From contig UEIJ01000029.1 in the NCBI GenBank assembly GCA_900470195.1, forward strand, positions 124,001 to 188,000: a stretch of DNA of 64,000 nucleotides, given 5' to 3'. This DNA comes from Hyphomicrobiales bacterium. GTDB taxonomy: Bacteria; Pseudomonadota; Alphaproteobacteria; Rhizobiales; Rhizobiaceae. Positions 25,062 to 33,702 of the stretch are shown piece after piece. The notes beneath the pieces were generated by a model that searched no databases, had not been told where the DNA came from, and worked only from the letters and a program-made list of their open reading frames with translations. How positions within the stretch are numbered: the first letter of the stretch is position 1; each line of letters opens with the position of its first letter. The position numbers were made by a program, and so were the translations under genes.

Positions 25062-26507
25062 ATGACGACAATCGGCTTCATCATCGACGGCAAGGAAGCG
25101 GTATCCACGTCCGGCAAGACATTCGACCGCAAGGACCCGGTCACCGGAAAAGTCGCCACCACAGCGCCTGCGGCCAGCCTTGCCGATGTCGATGCGGTTG
25201 CAAAATCTGCCGCGAAAGCCTTTGAAAGCTGGTCGGAAACCGGGCCGAACGAGCGTCGTTCGCTTCTGAACAAGGCCGCCGACCTCATGGAAAGCCGCGC
25301 CGATGAATTCACCCGCCTGATGCTGGAGGAAACTGGCGCGACCGCCCCATGGTCGGGCTTCAATGTGCATCTTGGGGCCGGTGTGCTGCGCGAGGCCGCA
25401 GCGCTCACCACCCAGATCACCGGTGAGATCATCCCGTCCGACAAGCCGGGCATCGTTTCCATGGCCGTGCGCCAGCCGGCCGGCGTGGTGCTTGGCATGG
25501 CGCCGTGGAATGCGCCCATCATTCTGGGCGTGCGCGCTATTGCAGCCGCGCTTGCCTGCGGCAACACGGTTATCCTGCGTTCGTCCGAATCCTGTCCCGG
25601 CGTTCATCACCTGATCGTCAAGACGCTCAACGATGCGGGCTTTCCGGCAGGCGTGGTCAATGTCATTTCCAATGCGCCGGAAGACGCGCCGGAAATCGTC
25701 GCGGCCCTTGTCGCCCATCCGTCCATCCGCCGCATCAATTTCACCGGCTCCACCCATGTCGGCAAGATCATCGCGAAACAGGCCGCGGAACATCTGAAGC
25801 CGGTGCTGCTGGAACTCGGCGGCAAGGCACCGTTCATCGTGCTGGAGGATGCCGATCTCGATCAAGCTGTCGATGCCGCTGCCTTTGGCGCATTCATGAA
25901 TCAGGGCCAGATCTGCATGTCCACGGAACGCTTCATCGTGCATGAGAAGGTGGCGGATGCCTTTGCGGAAAAGCTTGCTGCCAAGGCAATATCCCTTCCC
26001 GCCGGCGACCCGCGCGGTAATGTCGTGCTCGGATCACTGGTCGACCTCAAATCCGCCGAGCGCATGGACGCGCTCATCAAGGATGCCGTGTCGAAAGGCG
26101 GCAAGGTTCTGGCAGGCGGCAAGCGCGATGGTTCCATCGTCGAGGCGACGATCATCGATCACGTGACGCCGGATATGAACATCTATGCGCAGGAATCCTT
26201 CGGGCCAGTGAAACCCATCATCCGCGTCAAGGATGCCGACGAGGCGATCCGCGTGGCAAACGACACCGAATATGGTCTCTCATCGGCGATCTTCAGTCAG
26301 GATGTGAAACGCGCCCTGGCGCTTTCGAAAAAGCTTGAAACCGGCATCTGCCATATCAATGGCCCGACGGTGGCGGACGAAGCGCAAATGCCATTCGGGG
26401 GCGTGAAGTCTTCCGGTTATGGCCGCTTCGGTGGAAAGGCCGTCATCAACGAGTTCACCGACCTGCGCTGGATCACTATCGAAGGCCCGCAGCATTATCC
26501 GTTTTAA
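25062..26507 (+). CDS. NAD(P)-dependent aldehyde dehydrogenase (vanillin/salicylaldehyde type)
   Basis: This 481-residue enzyme has the ALDH signatures LELGGKAPFIVLEDADLD with the catalytic glutamate and GAFMNQGQICMSTERF with the catalytic cysteine. MAPWNAPIILGVRAIAAALA is the cofactor-binding region. It looks closest to salicylaldehyde or vanillin dehydrogenases by pattern (MNQGQICMSTERF, HINGPTVADEAQMPFGG). No aromatic pathway genes adjoin it, so the natural substrate is not settled. GGGAGAAG lies before the ATG. It is followed by a terminator at 26588. Confidence 0.9.
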   Translation: MTTIGFIIDGKEAVSTSGKTFDRKDPVTGKVATTAPAASLADVDAVAKSAAKAFESWSETGPNERRSLLNKAADLMESRADEFTRLMLEETGATAPWSGFNVHLGAGVLREAAALTTQITGEIIPSDKPGIVSMAVRQPAGVVLGMAPWNAPIILGVRAIAAALACGNTVILRSSESCPGVHHLIVKTLNDAGFPAGVVNVISNAPEDAPEIVAALVAHPSIRRINFTGSTHVGKIIAKQAAEHLKPVLLELGGKAPFIVLEDADLDQAVDAAAFGAFMNQGQICMSTERFIVHEKVADAFAEKLAAKAISLPAGDPRGNVVLGSLVDLKSAERMDALIKDAVSKGGKVLAGGKRDGSIVEATIIDHVTPDMNIYAQESFGPVKPIIRVKDADEAIRVANDTEYGLSSAIFSQDVKRALALSKKLETGICHINGPTVADEAQMPFGGVKSSGYGRFGGKAVINEFTDLRWITIEGPQHYPF

Positions 26508-26587
26508 CGTTCTCGATATGGAATAAACAACCAAACGATGCTATATTGTATCTAAATGGATTGGGGTTTGTTCCTGGTCGGCGTTGT

Positions 26588-26618
26588 GGCCTCGGTTTCA
26601 CCGGGGCCTTTCGCTTTT
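26588..26618 (+). terminator. Terminator after the aldehyde dehydrogenase gene
   Basis: GGCC.CGG / CCG.GGCC stem with a five-base loop, followed by TTTCGCTTTT. It sits between the converging aldehyde dehydrogenase and DUF3800 genes. Confidence 0.65.
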
Positions 26619-27393
26619 ATGGGAAAACTTTCAATCCATGGAACATTCCAGCATTCAAAGGCCCCCTCCAGAGCTTACTGCTGATAATGTCAAACGCTCT
26701 ATTGGCCTGATTGCCTCTTAAGATTCGCTGACCTATCGGACGTGCTATCAGATCAGCTATTTGGAGGCCGGTCGAGTTTGCAAGTTTGGATACAAACACA
26801 ATCTCGAAGCACGGCATCGGTTCGTGCCCAGTTCGAGCCTGAAGATAGTGTTCGCCGGCAACGATTCGTCTGAATTCCAGTTCCAAGGCAGCATCTTCTT
26901 TCCCGCGTCCAGCTTTCTCGCGAGGACTACGAGATTCGCACACTATATGGCATCGCCGCTCGTGAGCAGTTTGCATTTTAATGAATTCGTGTGTCTTTTC
27001 CATGCAGAAGAGAAGTCCAAGCTCATAAGGGTTATCTGGACGATGGTATCTCTTCTTGAGTAGTTCTTTTCTGATGACAGAGGCAATCACAGTCATGGGC
27101 ATCGCGTCCATGATCAGACTCAAATCATCCAAAAATCTGTCTCGTAGCTTATCGTATTGTAAAAATGAGAATGGACCTCGTTTCTTAACGATATCCGATT
27201 CATGCATTACGACGTTGTCGTGACCAAACCATCTGAACTTGAACTCCTGCATCGCTGGAACAGCGACGTTGATGTAATCAGATTTTTTGAAGATACAGAA
27301 TGCGAGCGAAAAAATCGGATAATTAACATCGATTGATGTCAGTCCGTGATCGCCGCTTTCGTCGACAAAAACGATGAACTCGCCAAATTCCAT
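26617..27393 (-). CDS. DUF3800 protein
   Basis: This 258-residue protein starts MEFGEFIVFVDESGDHG, the DUF3800 hallmark (VDESG), and ends with NSTGLQIADLIARPIGQRILRG, another conserved block of the family. DUF3800 is predicted to have an RNase H-like fold with acidic residues at the VDESG and ADL motifs, and members occur in phage, islands and defence neighbourhoods. Its codons are visibly more AT-rich than those on either side, suggesting transfer. No partner gene, integrase or repeat flanks it. No function is assigned. Confidence 0.85.
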   Translation of the reverse strand: MEFGEFIVFVDESGDHGLTSIDVNYPIFSLAFCIFKKSDYINVAVPAMQEFKFRWFGHDNVVMHESDIVKKRGPFSFLQYDKLRDRFLDDLSLIMDAMPMTVIASVIRKELLKKRYHRPDNPYELGLLFCMEKTHEFIKMQTAHERRCHIVCESRSPREKAGRGKEDAALELEFRRIVAGEHYLQARTGHEPMPCFEIVFVSKLANSTGLQIADLIARPIGQRILRGNQANRAFDIISSKLWRGPLNAGMFHGLKVFP

Positions 27394-27399
27394 AAACAT

Positions 27400-27436
27400 G
27401 CCCCCGCCAAGGATAACAATCGTCGCTGACGGGGGC
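27400..27436 (-). terminator. Hairpin between the dsbD operon and the DUF3800 gene
   Basis: GCCCCCG / CGGGGGC stem with a long loop, 18 bases beyond the end of the DsbA-like gene. There is no T-tract, so it could be a weak terminator or a leader structure for the DUF3800 mRNA. Confidence 0.3.
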
Positions 27437-27453
27437 TTGGCAAGGGATGAAAC

Positions 27454-28068
27454 CTATTGCTTCCGCGCTTCCTTGATCGCCTCGATCAACTCCGGCTCCT
27501 TCATGACACCGCCGTAGAGCTTGGTGCCGATGACGAAGGAAGGCGTGCCGCCGAAATTGAAGGCTTCACCCTGATCCATATTGCGCTCGAGAATGGCATT
27601 GATGCGCTTGGAATCGGCCTTATAGGCCGCATCGAGCTTTGCCGGATCGAGGCCGCCCTTTTTCAATGCCGCATCCACCTGTTCCGGTGTGAGGCGACCG
27701 GGCGTCGCCATCAACGCTTCCATTGCCTTCACATAGTTCCCGGATTTTTCCGCCGCCAGAACGAGGCGCGCGGCATAGGCTGAGGTGTCGCCGAAGATGA
27801 TCCAGTCCTTCATGACGAGGCGAACATTGCCGTCATTCTTGACCACGCGCATCAACTCGCCATGCCCCTTCTTGCAGTAGGGGCATTGATAGTCGAAATA
27901 TTCCACGATGGTCACATTGCCGTTCGGGTTGCCCAGAACCGGAATTTCCTTGTCGTAAAGGACTTCCGCAACCGTCGGCACGCGTTGCGCTAGGCTCTCG
28001 CCGCCCGAAATCGCAATCGTTGCGGCGCCTGCCGCCGTTGCGGCCAGTATCTGACGGCGGTTCATCAT
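27454..28068 (-). CDS. DsbA-family thioredoxin-like oxidoreductase
   Basis: This 204-residue periplasmic protein has an N-terminal signal with a twin-arginine-like start (MNRRQILAATAAGAATIAIS) and a DsbA/Com1-type domain with the active site FDYQCPYCKKGHGEL and the cis-proline loop GGTPSFVIG. It is the third gene of an operon in which each stop overlaps the next start (ATGA). The upstream DsbD could keep it reduced, which points to an isomerase or reductase role rather than an oxidase. Confidence 0.9.
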   Translation of the reverse strand: MMNRRQILAATAAGAATIAISGGESLAQRVPTVAEVLYDKEIPVLGNPNGNVTIVEYFDYQCPYCKKGHGELMRVVKNDGNVRLVMKDWIIFGDTSAYAARLVLAAEKSGNYVKAMEALMATPGRLTPEQVDAALKKGGLDPAKLDAAYKADSKRINAILERNMDQGEAFNFGGTPSFVIGTKLYGGVMKEPELIEAIKEARKQ

Positions 28069-28889
28069 GAGCTTGCTCCTTTGCCCGATTGGGATTTATC
28101 CAACACGACGACACGCGCACCGGAATTGGCGCGCTTGTAGAGATCAAGGATGTCCTGATTATAGAGGCGGATGCAGCCGGACGACGCAGCCTTGCCGACC
28201 GACCATGGCTCGTTGGTGCCATGGATGCGGTAGAGCGTGTCCTTGCCATCGCGATAGAGATAGAGAGCGCGGGCGCCGAGCGGATTGCGGATGCCGCCTT
28301 CCAGGCCGTTTGCGTATTTTGCGTAATGCTCGGGATTGCGCTTGATCATGTTGGCGGTCGGCGTCCAGCGCGGCCATTGCGACTTGTAGGCAACCTTCGC
28401 ATCGCCCGAGAAGGTGAGACCGGCGCGACCGACGCCTACCGAATAGCGGATCGCCTTGCCGCCCGGCTGCACGAGATAGAGATAGCGCGCATAGGGATCG
28501 ACCACGATGGTGCCAACCGGCTCGTTCGTGGCATAGTCGACTTCGCGGCGCAGATTGCGCTCCGCGATCTTGTTGACATCAAGTGCGGGAATGAGATTGC
28601 CGCGGTCGTTCACCGCGCCATACATGGTCTCATATTCGCTTCTGGCCGTTTGCACTTCCGGCGCTGGCTGGCTCACCGGCCCTGCTGCAACAGGTTCGGG
28701 CGTGAAGACCACCGGCTGCGGCATGGTGACGGCAATCGGCCGGTCCGCGGACGCGGTCGTGCAGGCTGCAGCAACAAAAGGCAGACATGCAATCGCGGCC
28801 ACCCGGAACAGCGATTTCCATGTGTCCGGCTTCTCATTCAGTATAGTCAATTTCTTTGCCCCCGGGCCAATTTCAATACATTTGCTCAT
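28065..28889 (-). CDS. L,D-transpeptidase (YkuD domain), probable lipoprotein
   Basis: The enzyme forms L,D (3-3) peptidoglycan crosslinks or links proteins to peptidoglycan. The 274-residue product has a hydrophobic N-terminal segment ending in a lipobox-like FVAAACTT and a YkuD domain (about 140-260) with YRIHGTNEPWSVG and the catalytic cysteine motif SSGCIRL. I start it at the ATG at 28889, which overlaps the dsbD stop; the frame is open further upstream but lies inside dsbD. It sits between dsbD and a DsbA-like gene, both coupled by ATGA overlaps. Confidence 0.9.
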   Translation of the reverse strand: MSKCIEIGPGAKKLTILNEKPDTWKSLFRVAAIACLPFVAAACTTASADRPIAVTMPQPVVFTPEPVAAGPVSQPAPEVQTARSEYETMYGAVNDRGNLIPALDVNKIAERNLRREVDYATNEPVGTIVVDPYARYLYLVQPGGKAIRYSVGVGRAGLTFSGDAKVAYKSQWPRWTPTANMIKRNPEHYAKYANGLEGGIRNPLGARALYLYRDGKDTLYRIHGTNEPWSVGKAASSGCIRLYNQDILDLYKRANSGARVVVLDKSQSGKGASS

Positions 28890-30712
28890 TGTTTCCGGCC
28901 CGCACTCACAAGGCTGACCGAACGTTCGATAGAGGCGGCTGTGACATCGCCCACCAATCTGGTCCCCTCCGCTTCCTTGCTGATGCGATTGAAGAAGATC
29001 ATCGTCGGCGGACCGGCCACGCCAAGCTTTGCCATAAGATCGGCGTTCCCTGCTGTAAGCTCGGAAATATCCGCCTTGACAAGCTGATAGCCTTCCAGCG
29101 CCTTCTTCACGCCAGCATCGGGCAAAACCCGACGCTCCACGGTGGAGCAGCTTACGCACCAGTCCGCCGTGAAATAGACAAGCGTCGGCTTGTCGCCGCG
29201 CGCCCTGCCAAGTTTCTCCTGAAGGGAAGAAACAGTCTCGACCGGCGCAAATTGCAGCGCGGCCAGATTCTGGTTGCCGCCACGGTTACCGAATGCGGCC
29301 AGCGGTTGCAACGGGTCTTTTCCGCCTGAAGCCACGCCGAGCATCAAAATGACGCCGTAAACGAAAGCCGCCGTGCCGATGGTGCGCGCCACAACGCTGC
29401 GCCCCGGAATTTTGAGGAATGCAAAACTTGCAGCCCCGAAAAGCAGGAGCGCCCACAGCACCATGTCGACGCCGGGAGGCAGGAGGGGAGCCGCCATGAA
29501 AATTGCGGTCGCCAGAAAACCGAAGCCGAAAACCTGCTTCACCGTTTCCATCCAAGCGCCTGCGCGTGGAAGCGTGCCTGCGCCAAGCGTGGCGAAAGCA
29601 ACGAGCGGCAATCCCTTGCCGATGCCGAGCGCAAAGAGCGCGGAAGCGCCGAGCGCGACATTGGCCGTTTGCGCGATATAGAGCAGCGCGCCTGCGAGCG
29701 GCGCCGTCACGCAGGGGCCGACGATCAGCACGGATGAGAAACCGAGAATGGCGGCAGAACGTTTGGAACCTGTGCGCTGCTGGCCATGGGGACCAGTCCG
29801 CGAAGAAATTGCGCTGACCCATGAATTTGGCAGCTGGATCTGGAACAGGCCGAACATGGAGAGCGCCAGAAGTGTGAATATTCCGGCGAGCGCAAGGGCT
29901 GTCCATTTCGATTGCAGCACCATTTGCAGGTTCTGGCCCGACCAGCCTGCTATCGCGCCCACCACTGCGAAGCCGAGCGCCAGGCTGACAACATAGACAG
30001 ACGAAAGCACGAAGCCGCGCTTTGCCGTCAGCTTCTCCCCTTCCCGCGCCAGCGTTCCGGCAAGGATAGGGTAGATGGGAAAGACGCAGGGCGTGAAGGC
30101 AAGCAACACGCCGAAAGCCAGAAATGCCGCGATCACCAGCCCGGTGCCGCCCTGATCGAGCAGCCCCTCGACCATGCCTTTTTCAGGCGCGAGGGCAAAT
30201 GCCGCACCTTGCGGAGCGACTGGCACCGCAGCCGGTGCGAATGCCGATGTCTGCGTCAGCAGCTTGGCTTTCTGGCCCTTCTCGCTCGATATGGCGAGCG
30301 TGACCGGATCGACCGTCCTGGTTTCCGGACGATAGCAGATGCCGTCTTCCTGACAGCCCTGATAGGTGAGCTCAAGCGGCTCTGTACCCGCCTTCACGCT
30401 TGCCGTGGCGTGGGTGTAATAAACTTCAAGCCGCCCGAAATTCGGATCGTCCTTTGGCTGGCCGGGCTGCGTATCGACGGCAAGCGCGTTTCCCTGCCCG
30501 TCCTTCGCCTCGATATGGTCGCGATAAAGATAGTAACCGTCGGCGATCTGCCAGTTGAGCACCAGCTGGCCATCCGTATCCTTCAAAACGCTCAGGCGGA
30601 AAGCCTGATCGACCGGCAGCGGGCTGGAGGCCGCAGCGGGACCGGCCGCCAGAAGCAGGGCGAGGATGAGGATTGTAAGGCTCGCAAAAAGACGTGTCAC
30701 GGTTTTCCGCAT
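28886..30712 (-). CDS. dsbD: Thiol:disulfide interchange protein DsbD
   Basis: DsbD passes electrons from cytoplasmic thioredoxin to periplasmic thiol proteins. The 608-residue protein shows all three parts: a signal peptide and an N-terminal DsbD-alpha domain with YQGCQEDGICYRP; an eight-helix membrane domain with FTPCVFPIYPIL and GPCVTAPLAGALLY (the two redox cysteines); and a C-terminal thioredoxin domain with TADWCVSCSTVER. The start at 30712 begins the signal peptide MRKTVTRLFASLT. It is the first gene of the operon and is divergent from a two-component system. Confidence 0.94.
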   Translation of the reverse strand: MRKTVTRLFASLTILILALLLAAGPAAASSPLPVDQAFRLSVLKDTDGQLVLNWQIADGYYLYRDHIEAKDGQGNALAVDTQPGQPKDDPNFGRLEVYYTHATASVKAGTEPLELTYQGCQEDGICYRPETRTVDPVTLAISSEKGQKAKLLTQTSAFAPAAVPVAPQGAAFALAPEKGMVEGLLDQGGTGLVIAAFLAFGVLLAFTPCVFPIYPILAGTLAREGEKLTAKRGFVLSSVYVVSLALGFAVVGAIAGWSGQNLQMVLQSKWTALALAGIFTLLALSMFGLFQIQLPNSWVSAISSRTGPHGQQRTGSKRSAAILGFSSVLIVGPCVTAPLAGALLYIAQTANVALGASALFALGIGKGLPLVAFATLGAGTLPRAGAWMETVKQVFGFGFLATAIFMAAPLLPPGVDMVLWALLLFGAASFAFLKIPGRSVVARTIGTAAFVYGVILMLGVASGGKDPLQPLAAFGNRGGNQNLAALQFAPVETVSSLQEKLGRARGDKPTLVYFTADWCVSCSTVERRVLPDAGVKKALEGYQLVKADISELTAGNADLMAKLGVAGPPTMIFFNRISKEAEGTRLVGDVTAASIERSVSLVSAGRKQ

Positions 30713-30841
30713 AAATTCGATTCGGATAAATTGGATCATGTTGCAAAAAGCGAATGTGCCCGCCACCTTAAGGCAGCCTTAAGCTGGCGCGGTGAAAAGC
30801 CAGGCGGGCTTAAACATCAATCAAGGCAGAAACAGGAATTC

Positions 30842-31507
30842 ATGCGCATACTTGTGGTGGAAGACGACACGATCCTTCTCGACGGACTGACCGTAGGGCT
30901 TGGGCTTGCCGGTTTCACCGTGGACGCCGTGTCGAATTGCGGCGATGCGGAAGCCGCCCTTGCCGCGCAGAATTACAACGCGGTCGTGCTCGACCTGATG
31001 CTGCCCGATGGCTCGGGCCTCGACATTCTGAAAACCATGCGGCGCGGTCGCGACGAGACGCCGGTTCTTCTGCTGACTGCGCGCGATCAGGTGCCCGAGC
31101 GCATCGCGGGTCTTGATGCGGGCGCAGACGATTATGTCGGCAAGCCCTTCGATCTGCACGAGCTTGCGGCCCGCGTACGCGCCATCGCCCGCCGGGGTGC
31201 CGGACGCGCCAATGCCCTGCTTGAATGGCGCGGCGTGGAACTCGATCCGGCGGAGATGTCGGTGCGGTTTCATGGCGAGCCCGTCCGTCTGACCCGGCGC
31301 GAATTCTCCATTCTGCGCGCCTTGATGGAGCGTCCGACCGCCACCTTCTCCAAATCCTCGCTGGAGGAAGCGCTTTATGGCTGGCAGGAGGAAGTGGAAA
31401 GCAACGCGGTGGAAGTGCATATCCACCATCTGCGGGCGAAGCTCGGTTCGGGTTATATCGAAACAGTGCGCGGGGTTGGCTATCGGCTGGCGGGAGCAAG
31501 GGCATGA
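30842..31507 (+). CDS. OmpR-family response regulator
   Basis: This 221-residue protein has a receiver domain (residues 1-115) starting MRILVVEDDTILLDGL, with the phospho-acceptor aspartate in AVVLDLMLPDGSG and the lysine in DYVGKPFDLHEL. A winged-helix output domain (about 125-220) ends GYIETVRGVGYRLAG. It resembles QseB/TctD types. The stop overlaps the kinase start (ATGA). A much longer frame extends upstream through dsbD on the opposite strand but is a shadow. Confidence 0.93.
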   Translation: MRILVVEDDTILLDGLTVGLGLAGFTVDAVSNCGDAEAALAAQNYNAVVLDLMLPDGSGLDILKTMRRGRDETPVLLLTARDQVPERIAGLDAGADDYVGKPFDLHELAARVRAIARRGAGRANALLEWRGVELDPAEMSVRFHGEPVRLTRREFSILRALMERPTATFSKSSLEEALYGWQEEVESNAVEVHIHHLRAKLGSGYIETVRGVGYRLAGARA

Positions 31508-32865
31508 ATTCCATTCGCAGCCGTCTCACCGGCATCCTCATCGGCGTTACCTGCCTTGTCTGGCTGTTCGCCGTGGTGTGGATTCACATCAGCACCCAGT
31601 CGCAGCTTGAAAAGGTGTTGGATGCACGCCTGATGGAAGCCGCGCGCATGGTCAATTCGCTTCTGACCGAGCATCGCGTCGAGGTGGGGCCGGACGGCGA
31701 TGGCGGGCAGCTTTCCCTGAAACCGCTTCCCGATTTTCCGATCTACGACCGGCAGCTTTTCTGCCAGATATGGGCGCTCGACGGCAAGCTTGTGGGCCGG
31801 TCGGAAAGCGCGCCCGGCGTGCGGTTGACCACGGTTGCCAACGGCTTTTCCGATACGGAGGTGGCGGGCGACCGCTGGCGCGTCTTCGCGGTGGAAAATA
31901 CGCAGCTCGGCCTGCGTGTCATGGTGGGCGACAGCTTGAGCGTGCGCGACAGGCTGGTGCAGAATGTCGTGACCGGGCTTGTGCTGCCGGCCTTGCTGAT
32001 GCTGCCGGTCCTGGCGCTGATGATCTGGCTGTGCGTGCGGCGCGGCCTCGATCCGCTGAGCCGCCTTGCATCGGTGCTTTCCAAGCGGCGGGCGGAAGAT
32101 TTGCACCCGCTGCCTGAACAGAATTTGCCAAGCGAAATTGCGCCTGCCGTCACCGCGCTGAACGGGCTTTTCCACCGTGTCGAGGAAGCCCGCGAGCGTG
32201 AACGCAATTTCGCGATCTTTGCCGCGCATGAGCTGAAGACGCCGCTTGCCGGGCTGAAAACGCAGGCGCAGATTGCCGAAAGCGCAAAGGACGAAAACAT
32301 GCGCGCCAATGCGGTGCGCCAGATCGCGGCCGGCGTCGACCGCACCAGCCGCCTTACCAACCAGCTTCTCGATCTCGCCGCGCTCGAAACCAGCGACGAA
32401 ATGACGACGCCTGCCTGCGAACCGGCGTGCCAGCTTCTGGTAGCGGTTTCCACCGACATGCGGATGCTTGCGGCACAGCGCGGCGTTTCCATCGAACTGC
32501 CGGGCAACATGCCGCTGGTGCAAATGCCCTCCCCGCATCTCTTCACGCTTGCCGCACGCAATCTGATCGAAAACGCCGTCAACCACTCCCCGAAAGGCGG
32601 AACCGTGCGCTGCCGCCTCGAAGCCGCAGCGGACCAGCTCAAGCTGATCGTCGAAGATGACGGCCCCGGCATTCCCGAAAGCGAAATGCCGCACGTGACC
32701 GAACGTTTCTTCCGCGGCACCCACCGCAACGAAACCGGCAGCGGCCTTGGGCTTGCCATCGTGAAAATGGCAGTGGAGCGGATGGACGGCGAATTGCAGC
32801 TGCAAAACCGCCCGCACGGAGGCTTGACCGCATCGATCATCGTGCCCGGCACCATCATCGGATGA
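31504..32865 (+). CDS. Sensor histidine kinase
   Basis: This 453-residue kinase has two membrane helices (about 7-29 and 157-182) flanking a periplasmic sensor of about 125 residues, a HisKA domain with FAAHELKTPLAGLKTQ (the phospho-accepting histidine), and an HATPase domain with NLIENAVNHSP, DDGPGIP and GSGLGLAIVKM. It resembles QseC/TctE-type kinases. It is coupled to the response regulator. The signal is unknown; the divergent dsbD operon is one possible target. Confidence 0.93.
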   Translation: MNSIRSRLTGILIGVTCLVWLFAVVWIHISTQSQLEKVLDARLMEAARMVNSLLTEHRVEVGPDGDGGQLSLKPLPDFPIYDRQLFCQIWALDGKLVGRSESAPGVRLTTVANGFSDTEVAGDRWRVFAVENTQLGLRVMVGDSLSVRDRLVQNVVTGLVLPALLMLPVLALMIWLCVRRGLDPLSRLASVLSKRRAEDLHPLPEQNLPSEIAPAVTALNGLFHRVEEARERERNFAIFAAHELKTPLAGLKTQAQIAESAKDENMRANAVRQIAAGVDRTSRLTNQLLDLAALETSDEMTTPACEPACQLLVAVSTDMRMLAAQRGVSIELPGNMPLVQMPSPHLFTLAARNLIENAVNHSPKGGTVRCRLEAAADQLKLIVEDDGPGIPESEMPHVTERFFRGTHRNETGSGLGLAIVKMAVERMDGELQLQNRPHGGLTASIIVPGTIIG

Positions 32866-32922
32866 TATAACACCGGCCAACCGTCATTTCCGTTGACGAA
32901 CCGGATTTCAGCTATATTATGC

Positions 32923-32943
32923 AATTGCAAATCATTTGCAATT
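32923..32943. promoter_or_regulatory. Perfect 21-bp palindrome upstream of the Irr-like gene
   Basis: The half-site AATTGCAAAT is mirrored exactly around a central C. The TTGCAAAT/ATTTGCAA form resembles operators of alphaproteobacterial Fur/Mur-type regulators. It lies about 150 bases before the Fur-family gene at 33092, in a spacer without other genes. Binding by Fur, Mur or the gene's own product is inference. Confidence 0.55.
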
Positions 32944-33091
32944 ATGGGAACGGATTGCTTTTCCCGGCGATCCGGCGGGTTTGCATTTTCGGATCTTCGC
33001 CGCGAAAGGCACTTCGTCCGCTTAAAAGTACGGCGGCTTTCGCTGCCTCCGGCACATTTTCATTCCGCCAGACAGATCATTGAGGCTAGAC

Positions 33092-33556
33092 ATGCTGTTC
33101 AAACCGCAACCCGCACGAAACGGCAGAGGCTCCCGGAAGCAACTTGCCTCTAAGGTCAGATCAATCCTCAAGCGGGCTGGCTTTCGCCCCACGCGCCAGC
33201 GCATGGCGCTCGGTCAATTGCTGTTTCTGGACAAACATCGGCATGTCACGCCGGACGTGCTTTATGAACAGGCACGGCTGGCGGGAGAAATGCTTTCGGT
33301 GGCAACTGTCTACAACACGCTGAACCAGTTTGCTGAAGCGGGCCTGATCCGCAAGATATCCCTCAATGGCGAACGGACCTATTTCGACACCGATACGGGC
33401 GACCACACGCATTTCTATATCGCAGCCGAAGATCGCATCATCGATATCCCGTCGGAATCGATAAGCGTCGGCCCGCTTCCCTCCCCGCCTGCCGGTTACA
33501 CGATCAGGAAGGTCGATATCATGATCCAGCTGGAACCGCTTCACGACGAAACCTGA
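33092..33556 (+). CDS. Fur-family regulator, Irr-like
   Basis: This 154-residue protein has the Fur winged helix (residues 20-95): LKRAGFRPTRQRMALGQLLF, HVTPDVLYEQA and SVATVYNTLNQFAEAGLIRKI. The dimer domain reads TYFDTDTGDHTHFYI and IDIPSESISVGPLPSPPAGY. The RPTRQRMALG and TVYNTLNQF blocks and the short C-terminus without a CxxC zinc site look like Irr, the haem- and iron-responsive regulator of Rhizobiales. GAGG lies before the ATG at 33092. It directly precedes the cbb3 cluster, an enzyme complex rich in haem. Whether it is the main Irr or a paralogue cannot be told here. Confidence 0.82.
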   Translation: MLFKPQPARNGRGSRKQLASKVRSILKRAGFRPTRQRMALGQLLFLDKHRHVTPDVLYEQARLAGEMLSVATVYNTLNQFAEAGLIRKISLNGERTYFDTDTGDHTHFYIAAEDRIIDIPSESISVGPLPSPPAGYTIRKVDIMIQLEPLHDET

Positions 33557-33598
33557 TCAGGCTTTCTCCCCTGTCTTTCCGGGGCTTCAGCAATGTCT

Positions 33599-33612
33599 TT
33601 GATTTAGATCAA
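33599..33612. promoter_or_regulatory. FNR/FixK box upstream of ccoN
   Basis: TTGATTTAGATCAA is a perfect match to the TTGAT-N4-ATCAA consensus bound by FNR, FnrN and FixK. It lies 90 bases before the ccoN start codon. This supports induction of the cbb3 oxidase under low oxygen. Confidence 0.85.
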
Positions 33613-33702
33613 TGACACCCGGACGCCGAGCGCAGATAGCGAACTTATCGCTATTGCTGTCTCACCCGAGACGGCTCTTGTCATGCGCTGCGAGGGGATT
33701 TC

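Noticed and set aside
29912-30841. Long upstream extension of the response regulator frame
   Set aside because: The receiver domain starts exactly at the ATG at 30842; the extension is antisense to dsbD.
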